A stretch of 64,000 nt of DNA from Larus michahellis (Eukaryota; Chordata; Aves; Charadriiformes; Laridae), in assembly GCF_964199755.1 (NCBI RefSeq), contig NC_133901.1, positions 24,585,583-24,649,582 of the forward strand, given 5' to 3'. The notes under the pieces are model-generated. The model ran no database searches, had not been told where the DNA came from, and saw nothing but the letters and a program-made list of their open reading frames with translations. Shown piece after piece: positions 12,601 through 62,300 of the stretch. A program made the translations under genes and the position numbers. Every line of letters begins with the position of its first letter. Position 1 is the first letter of the stretch.

Positions 12601-13587
12601 TACGCTACTGCTGCCCTGCTGCACCAACAATATAAGACGCTGTTGTGAAATCCAACAAGTCATAAGCAAAGACCTAAGCTTTGAAACTAAAAGGAAGGGT
12701 TAAAACATCCAGGTTTGGAATCACTTGAGCAGAGCATCTTAGATACACTGAGGCAATAGCTATTTCATCTTTTAAAATAATATCTGTTTAGGAAAAATAT
12801 ATTAACACTCAAACACGCCTTCAATCATCACTGAATTCATCTCAGAACATCCTTATTCAGACTACAAAACCACATCCATAACACCAGCTGAAAATGATAA
12901 CAAAAAGCTAAGAGCTTGCGACTAACAGGTGCCAAACATGACTTCTCTGAAAACAAGACTTTTTTTGCCTGACAGTTAAAAGCGTTATTTGCAGCTTTCG
13001 TTTTCCAGGCTTTAACTTACTTCTCTTTTTTGCTATCAATACAAACTGTCCGACACGCACTACAAGGAGGAGCCGCAGCAGAGCTGTAAAACCTGTCCCT
13101 CGTCATTACTGTGCCATTCCTCGTCAGCACCAGCAACTTTTCCCGAGCCCGGTAAGGAAGCAGCTCGGTCCGTCCGCTCCCCGCGGGGGGTGCAGGGTGC
13201 CGGGGGAGTACTGAGGAGCTCCAGCCGGGCCGGGGAAAGGAGAAGGAGAAGCGAGAGCCCGGCCGTGGGGCGCCGGACACCGGGCTTTCCGGGGGGCTCC
13301 GAAAGCCTCGCCCACTCCCCACCGACCGCACACCACCATCCCCCAGTCTTCCACCGCTTCCAGCTGCGGGTCTCTATGGGCGAGACGGCCTCGGCTCCGG
13401 CCCGACCCCGCAAGCCCACTCGGGGACCAGGCCCGCTCCGAGACGCCAGTCTGGACCCCCCCCGTCCGGGGACGGGCCCTTGGCAGGCAGCGGCGCCCCG
13501 CTCCCAGCTCACCTGATGCTCCTTCAGCACCTGGCTGAGGCAGGGGTACCGCTCCGAGATCCACCGGTAGAACTTGGGGACCCCCAT
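528..13587 (-). CDS. XRN1: XRN1, 5'-3' exoribonuclease 1, 5' part of gene (16 exons, residues 1-627)
   Basis: XRN1 is the main cytoplasmic 5'-3' exoribonuclease; it degrades decapped mRNA carrying a 5' monophosphate. Sixteen exons splice in frame (1880 nt) and match vertebrate XRN1 closely. The protein starts [15 protein letters not shown]. The acidic metal-binding residues of the family are all visible at the usual numbers: D35 (LYLDMNG), D86 (MAVDGVAP), E176 and E178 (TPGEGEHK), D206 and D208 (GLDADL), and D292 (VGNDFIPH). Conserved regions 1 and 2 are complete, joined by a charged linker at about 380-430 (exons 10-12). The last exon here ends at residue 627 with a normal donor, so the remaining roughly 1,000 residues lie beyond the left edge. 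The start ATG at 13587 is the first of the conserved N-terminus, in a CpG island. All catalytic residues are kept, so the gene should be active. ATR lies upstream on the same strand. Confidence 0.97.
1272..1391 (-). CDS. XRN1: XRN1 exon 15 (residues 531-570)
   Basis: Acceptor TCTCCTAG|CATTTG, donor GATGAG|GTAATT. Encodes [18 protein letters not shown] and [12 protein letters not shown]. Confidence 0.95.
1747..1903 (-). CDS. XRN1: XRN1 exon 14 (residues 478-530)
   Basis: Acceptor CCCCTTCAG|GTATT, donor CCAG|GTAGGA. Encodes [33 protein letters not shown] and LLPKCYQ. Confidence 0.96.
2062..2151 (-). CDS. XRN1: XRN1 exon 13 (residues 448-478)
   Basis: Acceptor TTTAAG|TGAC, donor AGCTG|GTAAGA. 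Encodes [16 protein letters not shown] and [11 protein letters not shown]. Confidence 0.95.
2487..2592 (-). CDS. XRN1: XRN1 exon 12 (residues 413-448)
   Basis: Acceptor TTTTCAG|CTGTG, donor TCTGA|GTAAGT. Encodes the acidic [19 protein letters not shown] and [12 protein letters not shown], the start of conserved region 2. Confidence 0.95.
3361..3375. repeat. TA dinucleotide repeat in XRN1 intron 11
   Basis: TATATATATATATAT, 22 bases from the exon 11 donor. Confidence 0.9.
3397..3463 (-). CDS. XRN1: XRN1 exon 11 (residues 391-413), short linker exon
   Basis: Acceptor TTAATAG|GCTC, donor CCTAAAA|GTAAGT. Encodes [19 protein letters not shown], matching the variable linker of vertebrate XRN1. 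It is required for frame: without it exon 10 (phase 0) cannot join exon 12. A TA repeat lies 22 bases past the donor. Confidence 0.92.
3464..4834 (-). other. XRN1 intron 10
   Basis: AT-rich intron. Nothing recognisable besides the flanking splice sites. Confidence 0.7.
4835..4969 (-). CDS. XRN1: XRN1 exon 10 (residues 346-390)
   Basis: Acceptor TGCACAG|TTTG, donor AAAAG|GTTAGT. Encodes [20 protein letters not shown] and ends in the lysine-rich stretch [10 protein letters not shown] that opens the linker. Confidence 0.95.
5624..5691 (-). CDS. XRN1: XRN1 exon 9 (residues 323-345)
   Basis: Acceptor CCAATAG|GTTAC, donor CAGAT|GTAAGT. Encodes [20 protein letters not shown], the end of conserved region 1. 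Confidence 0.94.
5901..6069 (-). CDS. XRN1: XRN1 exon 8 (residues 267-323)
   Basis: The acceptor follows an unbroken run of eight C (CCCCCCCCAG|GAC); donor GGGAG|GTAAGA. Encodes [18 protein letters not shown] and [14 protein letters not shown] with metal ligand D292. Confidence 0.96.
6194..6281 (-). CDS. XRN1: XRN1 exon 7 (residues 237-266)
   Basis: Acceptor TTACAG|AGCATG, donor AAAA|GTAAGT. Encodes [20 protein letters not shown] through FSPVK. Confidence 0.95.
6282..8137 (-). other. XRN1 intron 6
   Basis: AT-rich intron with a short TG repeat at about 7515-7532. No coding, RNA or recognised mobile sequence seen. Confidence 0.7.
8138..8220 (-). CDS. XRN1: XRN1 exon 6 (residues 210-237)
   Basis: Acceptor GTAATAG|ATTATG, donor AAAG|GTGAAC. 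Encodes [19 protein letters not shown] and FGGKKSQ, typical of the XRN1 nuclease core. Confidence 0.95.
8463..8573 (-). CDS. XRN1: XRN1 exon 5 (residues 173-209)
   Basis: Acceptor TGCAG|ACTCC, donor TTG|GTACGT. Encodes [14 protein letters not shown] with E176 and E178, and YGLDADL with D206 and D208, all metal-binding residues. Confidence 0.96.
8665..8774 (-). CDS. XRN1: XRN1 exon 4 (residues 136-172)
   Basis: Acceptor TTTCAG|GAACTG. Encodes [20 protein letters not shown] through YLSGHE. The donor is GAG|GTCATT, which is weak at +3 to +6, but frame and homology fix the boundary. Confidence 0.94.
9124..9221 (-). CDS. XRN1: XRN1 exon 3 (residues 103-136)
   Basis: Acceptor TTTTAG|ATCAGC, donor CACCAG|GTAAGA. 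Encodes [17 protein letters not shown] through FDSNCITP in frame with its neighbours. Confidence 0.95.
9340..9368. repeat. T11-A18 palindromic tract in XRN1 intron 2
   Basis: Eleven T followed directly by eighteen A. It is self-complementary and could form a perfect A-T hairpin in RNA or single-stranded DNA. Confidence 0.85.
10542..10774 (-). CDS. XRN1: XRN1 exon 2 (residues 26-103)
   Basis: Acceptor TTTATAG|ATTCC, donor TTTTAG|GTGAG. Encodes [13 protein letters not shown] with catalytic D35, [10 protein letters not shown], and [16 protein letters not shown] with D86 and the basic helix that contacts the 5' phosphate in this family. Confidence 0.96.
10775..13512 (-). other. XRN1 intron 1
   Basis: The largest XRN1 intron in the window, starting GTGAGC inside the CpG island. 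I see no further gene in it. It carries a small TCCTA pentanucleotide repeat at 11001-11024. Short open frames at 12220-12703 look like chance. Confidence 0.75.
11001..11024. repeat. TCCTA microsatellite in XRN1 intron 1
   Basis: Four TCCTA units plus TCCT, likely polymorphic. Confidence 0.9.
13513..13587 (-). CDS. XRN1: XRN1 exon 1, coding part (residues 1-25)
   Basis: Starts ATG in the context GTGGCCATGGGG and encodes [15 protein letters not shown] through KEHQ. It ends CAG|GTGAGC in phase 0. The codon six bases upstream is GTG, not ATG, so 13587 is the start. Confidence 0.96.
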
Positions 13588-13655
13588 GGCCACCGTCCCC
13601 CGCCGCCCTCACAGCGCCGCCGGACCCAAACAACAGCGGGCCGCGCTCCGCCCCC

Positions 13656-13662
13656 CTTCCGG
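13656..13662 (-). promoter_or_regulatory. ETS-type motif upstream of XRN1
   Basis: Minus-strand CCGGAAG, about 70 bases above the XRN1 ATG, matches the ETS/GABP core typical of CpG-island promoters. Motif match only. Confidence 0.35.
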
Positions 13663-13960
13663 CGCGCGCGCTGACAGCCGGGCCGCCCGCGTCATCGAGC
13701 GCCGCGCAGAGCGCCCCGCGCCGACCATAGAGAGCGGCGGCGCGGGGCGGGCCCGGCGGCCTCGGGCCTAACCGGTGCCTGGGCCGCCCGGAGCGCTAGC
13801 CCCTGAAGCGTGGCCGCTCGCCCCTGTTCCGGCCAGGCGCAGCTCCCGTGACGCGCCTCGGTGCCCTCGGCCGGGCCGGCTGCGGGCAGCGGATCTGGGT
13901 AACTGCCTTGGCGATATCTGGCGCAGCAGCTGCCGGTGAGGCTCTGTGCTGTGTAAGGGG

Positions 13961-14754
13961 AGAGCCTGCAAAAGGGACCGCCACAACAGGAAAGAGCATA
14001 GCAGGTTCCAGAGACCTCACTTGGGAAAAGCTTCAGATTTATGACACTGACAACACTTTTGGAACATTACCTGGTAGTTTCCCAGAGAAACAAAACCACT
14101 ATAACCACCTGTAAACCTATATTACATTTACTCTGCAAAGTGTCTGGACTTCAGCTGAACTAAAACTTGTCTCATGACACAGCGTCACTGTGACCAAAAA
14201 CTAATGGGATTGTTTGTCTTCAACTGCAGAAACATAAAAATACTGTACAAAAATTCTAATGATATCCTATTGTAGGGTAAACAAGTATAATTTTCCTACC
14301 TTTCCCTACAGTTCGGATGCCTAGAGGAGTAAGCATCACTGTTAGCATACACCTTCTGAACATAATTCATTAGACTACTCTTGTCCATGTCAAAACACTT
14401 TTTCTGAAATGGAGTCTGAAAAACACTAAACACTTGCTGTAGCCACAATTTTTACAGGGGAGCGAAGAGAAGCCCATCTAGAACTCTCAGAGGGGCAGCT
14501 TTGCATCATTTCCTTCACCAGCATTTCTTAGCACAGCAGGCAAGGGCTAAGGAAACTGTTAAAACATTGTAACGCTCTACCAGTTTCTTCCTGGTAAGAC
14601 TGAAGATCCCAAACCCTTTTCCAGACATAGCCAGGCCGTGTGGAAGAAAGTCAAAGGAAACCAAAATTCAAGGACTACTGCTGAAAAGAAATACTAATTC
14701 TTTTTAGAAAACCCTTCTGACTATGAGGAGAAAAAGTTGAAAAAAAACCACATT
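13961..14754. other. Spacer between ATR 3' end and XRN1 promoter
   Basis: About 0.8 kb of ordinary AT-rich DNA. No gene, RNA or repeat recognised. Confidence 0.6.
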
Positions 14755-15187
14755 TTACACAAATGTAAAACTTTAATGTCAGATTTTCTAATCTACAAGT
14801 AAGCTGAATGAGAAAAATCTTTACAAAAATATACAGTACTTTATAAAGTTGGCATGCATTCTTTCAATGTTGTGAAAATTTTTCAAATAGTAAGAGTAGT
14901 TATGTACATAAGAAACTTGCAGAGTCTAGTTTTTAAGCAGTTCCTAAGTACTGCCTTCTATATGTATACAAAACATAAGCTGTACACCTTACACACCTGC
15001 AAGTGTATTCATAACATACTTGCAAGCGTATTGTACATTTTACATAGAGTTTGGATTGATCATACGACTGTTCTCCTGCTTACAATAAGAAATCAACAGA
15101 AGTAACCAGTTATCGCTGATTAATACCTTCTCAAGGACATTATAGCTACATCACATGTAAATGGTATTGTTCCAAAGTGAACAAATC
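14755..15187 (-). other. ATR: ATR 3' untranslated region, inferred
   Basis: Runs from the ATR stop codon to just past the candidate poly(A) signal at 14777-14772. The end is inferred from the signal, not shown by the sequence. Confidence 0.5.
14772..14777 (-). terminator. Candidate ATR polyadenylation signal
   Basis: Minus-strand ATTAAA, the common variant signal, lies about 410 bases after the ATR stop. It is followed by a GT/T-rich stretch (GTGTAAAATGTGGTTTTTTT), which fits a downstream element. I saw no AATAAA between here and the stop. Confidence 0.5.
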
Positions 15188-56678
<41,491 letters not shown>

Positions 56679-56687
56679 GGCTCCCGC

Positions 56688-56693
56688 TTTGAA
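56688..56693 (+). promoter_or_regulatory. CHR-like element TTTGAA above the ATR ATG
   Basis: TTTGAA, 10 bases upstream of the ATR start codon and flanked by GCGGGAGC on the minus strand. It resembles the cell-cycle homology region bound by the DREAM/MuvB complex. Motif match only; it may lie within the 5' UTR. Confidence 0.25.
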
Positions 56694-56712
56694 ACAGGCC
56701 GCGCGCCGCCGA

Positions 56713-56720
56713 GGCGGGAA
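56713..56720 (+). promoter_or_regulatory. E2F-like site upstream of ATR
   Basis: GGCGGGAA (TTCCCGCC on the gene strand), 35 bases above the ATR ATG, matches the E2F core. Motif match only. Confidence 0.35.
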
Positions 56721-57264
56721 CGGCGTGACGGCGTCCGGCAGGATCCAAAACTCCGACGCCCTGCAGCTGGCGGGTGCGCCCCCCCGCGGCGCGGCTCGGC
56801 TTTAACCGCTTCGCCACCAGAGGCCAGCGAGGCCGCGGCGCCTCAGCGCTCGCTTCCAAGTGGCCGCCCCGGTAGGGCTCTCCTCCGCCGGGCAGGTCAC
56901 AGGCAGGTGACAACCACGCAGGGGCCTAGCCGCGGCCGTTTCCCGGTACTGGCACTGAGGGGGCTGCCGGGAGAGCCAGCCAGAGTCCGGACACGACGGG
57001 CGCCTCAGCGGGGTGCAGACCGCGGCTCCCGGGAACTCGCGGGGCACAGCCGGGGAGAGAAGAGCAGCACTTTTGAGGGTGGTTTAAACCGAGTCGAGGG
57101 GAGCGGTCCCGGCCTGAGGGGCGGCGAGGAGAGCCCTCGGTGCTAGCTGAGAGACTCCCGCCAGAGCGCTCCCCGCAGCTCACGGATACCCCAAAACCGA
57201 CCGTGACGGCACTCCTCTCAGGGAGAGCGATCCCGCGGGCCCCACAGAGCGGCCCCCGCCTCGG

Positions 57265-57289
57265 CCCGCCCCTGCCGCCCTGCCATTGG
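57265..57289. promoter_or_regulatory. GC box and inverted CCAAT box
   Basis: CCCGCCCC at 57265-57272 fits an SP1 site and ATTGG at 57285-57289 is a minus-strand CCAAT box (NF-Y). Together they mark the likely core of the plus-strand promoter. Confidence 0.45.
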
Positions 57290-57299
57290 CCGCCGGCGC

Positions 57300-57395
57300 T
57301 GCCCGTCCGCCCGCCCCGTCCTGCCCTGCCGGCAGCAGGTGGCGGCGGCCCCGGCGGGCGGTGCGGCACTGGGGGAGGAGGCGGTCAGCGGGCAG
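57300..57395 (+). other. PLS1: Candidate untranslated first exon of PLS1
   Basis: The plus-strand sequence after the CCAAT/GC-box region ends in a good donor, GGGCAG|GTAGGG, at 57395/57396. In other vertebrates PLS1 starts divergently beside ATR with a non-coding first exon, which this could be. The start coordinate is a guess. No PLS1 coding sequence (an EF-hand N-terminus would come first) was found up to 64000, so the identity rests on synteny. Confidence 0.4.
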
Positions 57396-57580
57396 GTAGG
57401 GAGCGAGCGAGGCGGTGGTTGCGGCCGGTTCTTGGTGTCTTCCCTCTGGTCCCTCCGTGGGGAGGGAGCGGCGAGCCCGGCTCCCTTGGCTGGTGGGAGG
57501 GCGCGTTCTGGCGGGTGCGGGGGCTCTGTGCCCTGCCTGTAGGTAGCGGTGAGGAGCGGGGTTAAGCAATGTTACCGTTA

Positions 57581-57660
57581 CTATTTTGCTTTTAGCGTGT
57601 GTTGTTTTCTTTTTACGTCCCTATTTTGCTTTTAGCGTGTGTTGTTTTCTTTTTACGTCC
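57581..57660. repeat. Perfect 40-bp tandem duplication
   Basis: Two adjacent identical 40-base units, 57581-57620 and 57621-57660, each beginning CTATTTTGCTTTTAG. Each unit carries a pyrimidine tract plus TTTTAG, which looks like a 3' splice acceptor on the plus strand. Perfect identity means a recent duplication or an assembly artefact. Confidence 0.97.
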
Positions 57661-57839
57661 CTTTGAGGGAGCGAGCGCGTTTAAAATGCATAAAGCGCGA
57701 AAGGTTTTGAGAAAGAAGCCGAAGAGCTGGTCCGGCATCCCGCAGCGTGCGGAGCGTTGCGCGCTGGCCCGCGGAAGGTGCGCGTTAGTGGCCGGGCGGG
57801 GATGCGCTGGTGAGGCTAAGCTTGTGACCCGCCTGTGGG

Positions 57840-59026
57840 CACTGCCTGTGTAGCAAGTTTGCAAGACCTCAGAGTATAAAAGGATAAAATAAGGGAGTTT
57901 GTGTATAGATAGTAATAGCAGGGGGGTGGTGTGAAGGGAAATTGAAGTCTGAGCTTTGTTTTTCACATTAGGATAGGAGGTGTAGCTCTTTCTGCATTTG
58001 TTCATGAACTTTGTCTTAGCGTTGTTTCCGGGCTGAAATAAAATCCTATCGGAGGCTTCTAATTCTGTTGCCTGTTTCCACTGTGCTAGGGCTGTGTCTC
58101 TCGCATGTAAAACAGCCCACAAAGTGGGTGCATGTGTGTATTTCAATTACTGATTCATTTCAGATGATTGCTTTTGGGAATCTATTATTAATTTTTCATT
58201 CATAGATGGCTATTTTTTTCCTGCAAAACATGGGTATGCTGTTTCATTAAAAATTCTGCTGACCTTTCAGAGGTTGCTAACATGGGAAGGACATGGAATA
58301 CTTTGAGAAACTTTGCAAAACGTAACTGGGTTTTATCTTAGTTTGTTTTTCAACATATATTGCAATGTTTTCTACTAGCTAACTTTATAAAATATTTGTC
58401 TTTCAAGAGTCGTTCCTGGAGAGAAAGCAGAAACTGTGTAGCTTTACATGTTTGTTAAGTAGAACTTTAATGGTCCAGGAAGACCAAGTGTATCTGTGTT
58501 TTCTTATCAGTATTATTCTTAACACAAAATTTTTCTACACGACTTCAATTAAAAAAAAAATCTATTTATTGTGGAAACAGCATTCTGAGTGTAAACTTAC
58601 AAGCCTGAGACAACAATCACACTAGGAAAGGTGTAAATTGCAATACTTGCTAATTTGATGTAGAGTTAAAATTCCTGTGTCATCCCTGATAAGACAGATG
58701 GCAAGATATCAGTTGGGATCTTAGGAGAGTTTGAGCAGGCTATAATATTCTTTAGCTTTCAATCCTAAGAAATACAATAAACTTATTGACTCATAGGGTG
58801 ATATTTTTGTTATTAGTAAAAGATAAGTGGGGCACACAAAGTGATTAATGAAAAAAAGAAGTACTTTTGCCTGGAAGTCTGAGTCAACAGTGAGATCATA
58901 TTAATATAGGTATTGTAGAAGTGTTTCCATTTGTCATAGGTAGAATGCTGTATAAATTTGTGGTGCAGTTTCTCTAAGAATTTACCAAGCATGTAATTCA
59001 GGTTTTTTTTCTTTTTTGTAATAAGT
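57840..59026. other. Presumed PLS1 first intron or 5' flank, left part
   Basis: AT-rich DNA after the CpG island. No exon, RNA gene or recognised repeat. Confidence 0.5.
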
Positions 59027-59345
59027 ATAGAATCATAGAATGGCTCGGGTTGGAAGGGACCTTAAAGATCATCTAGTTCCAACCCCCCTGCCATGGGCAG
59101 GGGTATCTCCCACTAGACCAGGCTGCTCAAAGCCTCATCCAGCCTGGCGTTGAACGCTTCCAGAGATGGGGCAAAGACAGCTTCTCTGGGCAGCCTGTTC
59201 CAGTGCCTCACCACCTTTACTGTAAAGAATTTCTTCCTGATATCCAATCTAAATCCACCCTCTTTCAGTTTGAAACCATTACCCTGTGTCCTGTCATTAC
59301 ACTCCCTGATGAAGAGTCCCTCCCCATCCTTCCTGTAGGCCCCAG
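59027..59345 (-). mobile_element. CR1 3' fragment, better preserved
   Basis: The plus strand starts TATAGAATCATAGAATGG, then GGTTGGAAGGGACCTTAAAG, ACTAGACCAGGCTGCTCAAA and GGCAGCCTGTTCCAGTGCCT. This is the reverse complement of a CR1 3' end, closer to consensus than the other copies and so probably younger. Confidence 0.94.
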
Positions 59346-62300
59346 TACTAACTACTTATAGCAATTCACTAAAGAGAGATCTCCTGCTCCTGATCCCTCA
59401 CTGGGAGTGAAATTAGGAGACTTTTTTCCTTCCTGGTTGCAAAGCCCCATCTACTGCCTTCTGACCCTATTGTCAAGTTCTTCCAGCTACCGCGGTTTTA
59501 TAAGACTGCCCATAACAACAACTTCATTGTGCTGCAAGGATGTAAGAAATCTGCTAGATGTTTCACATAAAAACATTTTTATGGGCACTCGCAAAACTTA
59601 GCCCTCCCCAAACCCTCCAAAGAAACACCAACTGAAACACCTGACTTTGTTCCTTGCTTTTCTTGAACACGTGATTAGCAGTTCAATAAACACTTAATTC
59701 ATCTCCTTGTTTCTTCCTCATCCCATTATTTTATACTTTTATATCTCTTGAGTCTCAGGAGGAGGAGTAGGTGTATTATCATCCAGCTGGAGAGAGACAC
59801 TCGCTGCTAATGAAAACAGTGTGCCTTGAGACTGTTCTGTGCTTTCTCTTCCAATGCAGAATTCATGTTGGTGAAATGAGTCTTAGGTGTGTGGAGCCTG
59901 TACTTTGCAGACAGAACCCAGGGAGAAATTCATGCAGACAGAGAGAGCTGAGTATCACATCCAGTGTATGTGACAGTACCAAGGTTTCTGCTGAAGCTGA
60001 CGTTACTTCTGTCCCAACTTTGGCAGTCCTTTGGCTTTATAGTTGCATGATTCTTCCACGCTCAGGCCTCCATCTTCTTTGGCTTTCATTGCTGCTTTAC
60101 TACACACCTCTGCAGGTCAATATTTTTAAGAGACTGAGTGACTTTGCCTTGGACCAGCAAGTCACAGAGCACAAGAGCATGTTAATTGTACTTTTCTTCC
60201 CTCTGTTGTTTAATTCTGAGGTGGAATTATTGTTCTTGGGACTCATCCACTCTGTGGATGTATGTGAGATGTTCCCCCATGTGGTTAGCATGACTGCAGT
60301 TAAATATCAGCTGTCTCTTGCAAGTAGGCACAAGCGATTATAAAGACATTTAAATGCATGTGTGTATTCCTTGAACTGTGAAATATGAACATTATACAGG
60401 CTGATACAGTGGCCAGCAGCCAAGATGGTGCATGAAGGTCCTCTGAACTGTACTGAGTAGTTTCATGTAATATCAAGGTGTGCTTATGGTTTATGATTGG
60501 CGTGGCTGATGTAATAATGCCCAATGGCCTGTATGATTACTTGAGGACTAATTTCCATATATAGTCACGAAGGTGGTTGTCAGAGTAGTTGCCTGACCTT
60601 TGAACACCTTGCATTGTTCCTGTACACCATAAAAACGTGTTTTCCAGCATGCGCTGTTTTTATCTACTCCTCTGTAGCTTAGTCAATTTGGCTGGAGTGA
60701 AGGAGCACAGATTAAAATTATATCTTGTCCTGAATATTGTTTGATGATTTAAATACAATAAAGGTGAAAAATTGAAACAGGTGGTAAATGGTGGTGAGGA
60801 CCACAGGCAAGCCAGCAATCTAAAAGCAGGATATGTACATTCAATGGTTTAATTGGCTCTGGAAATGACTACTTTTTTTTTTTTTTTTAAACTTGTAGCA
60901 ACAATGATGCTTAAAAATCCCTTAATAAAATGCAAGACTGTACTAGTCATGGTAGAAGAAAATTGTCCAGTGTTTCAATTTAGAATGCATTTAAACTATA
61001 TTTGAAAGTACTAGCTGTTGTAATTAAATAGGTTCTTCTTTTATTAAAATATTTCAATGAAAATCTGAATAATTGTAGTAGCCACAATTTTCATAGTGGA
61101 AAATTGTTGTTTTCTGAGAGAATTTTAATGTGAGGAGAAATAATTTTCCATCTGGTTCTGTATTCCATACTGATTAAGACTAGAATAGAGTTTATGCATG
61201 GGAATATTGATAAAAGTTCTGCTAAACATCAACTTTCCTCATTTCACAGCTTACTATAGAAACCAACACAATGGAGAAGGGAGAAAGGGAATTCATGGGT
61301 TTTGTCATTTTACCCTCTTTTTTTTAGAAGTCAAATAAATTAAATCTATGTATGTTGGAACAGTATTCATTATCTTTTGGAGGAACATATGTTCCTTGGT
61401 GAGTATTTTCCCAGTACTTGTAGCTTTCACTACTCTGAAGATTATGTCAATGGAATGGACATCACCTTAACAGCATATAATATGGAAGTACCTAAACTAA
61501 AAATCTTTTACCAGTACCCTTACATTTAACGCTTCGCGTAAAGTGTGTGTGTAGCGTTTAGTTGCCACCCTTCTCATTGCAGTAATAAATTAACTAAAAT
61601 ACTTTCATAGCATTCACTATGATGTATGAAATACTTCACATCCAGAATAACTGTTGCCATAAAAACTCCAAAAATCACTATGTCTACGTAAATGGGTTGA
61701 ACAAATGTAGAACAGGAGTACTAGGGAGTAAAAGGATCTGATCCTAGCAAGCAAGTTTATTACTGGAGAAGGCTCTGGTGTACTGTGACAAACAATAAGG
61801 AAACAATCAATTGTAAATGTAGTGCTGGGAAAAGATACCTAGCTAAACAACTTAAAATGCTTTTGAATCTGAAACCCAGGTTTTAAGCTATTCTGTGTAA
61901 GATGTTGTCTCACTAGCTCATTTCAGCCTTGACATTCACTGAGCAAACAGTTGACATGTTGCAATACACAAAGGGATATTAACAATGAAATCAACAGGCG
62001 TTAGTCAGATGAAGTTCAATATGGATCAGGAGTTCCAGGTTACAGTCACGTACTGCCACTTTATTAAGGGTTTTTTAAGCATTGCTGTTGCTACACCTTT
62101 AAAAAAGGGCTGCAAACTGAAACAGTAAGGGCGACTTCTCTATTCTCCAGTGTGTTGTGTGTGTGATAAAATTACAGTTACATGATTTCAGCTTTGATTC
62201 AGCTGGTCACATGCAGGAAATATTAAATGTCATTCATGACCATATTATATACCTTATTATTTGTTTTGGTAATTCTAAATGTAAATTACTTGATTAATTT

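Larger units (their letters stand above)
13140..13960. promoter_or_regulatory. CpG island at the XRN1 5' end
   Basis: The base composition jumps to GC-rich with many CG dinucleotides, covering XRN1 exon 1, the start of intron 1 and the upstream flank. No TATA box is evident, as expected for a housekeeping promoter. The upstream edge fades near 13960. The transcription start cannot be fixed from sequence, but should lie shortly above 13587. Long open frames here on both strands come from the lack of stop codons in GC-rich DNA. Confidence 0.85.

Noticed and set aside
12220..12703. Overlapping open frames of 65-102 codons in XRN1 intron 1
   Set aside because: Chance frames with no homology, splice context or codon pattern.
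13060..13633. Long minus-strand open frames of 169-177 codons over XRN1 exon 1
   Set aside because: One is exon 1 read on into GC-rich intron 1, and it starts at GTG six bases before the real ATG. The other is a different frame of the same CpG island.
57613..58146. 177-codon minus-strand frame after the CpG island
   Set aside because: It runs through the 40-bp tandem duplication and GC-rich DNA, with no recognisable domain or homology.
60349..60760. Possible solitary LTR, with a TATATAGT box and an AATAAAGG near the end
   Set aside because: No clear TG...CA ends, inverted terminal repeats or target-site duplication could be found, and no avian family is recognised.
61268..61310. ATGGAGAAGGG as a possible PLS1 coding start
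   Set aside because: The following codons do not give the plastin EF-hand N-terminus, and no acceptor frames it.
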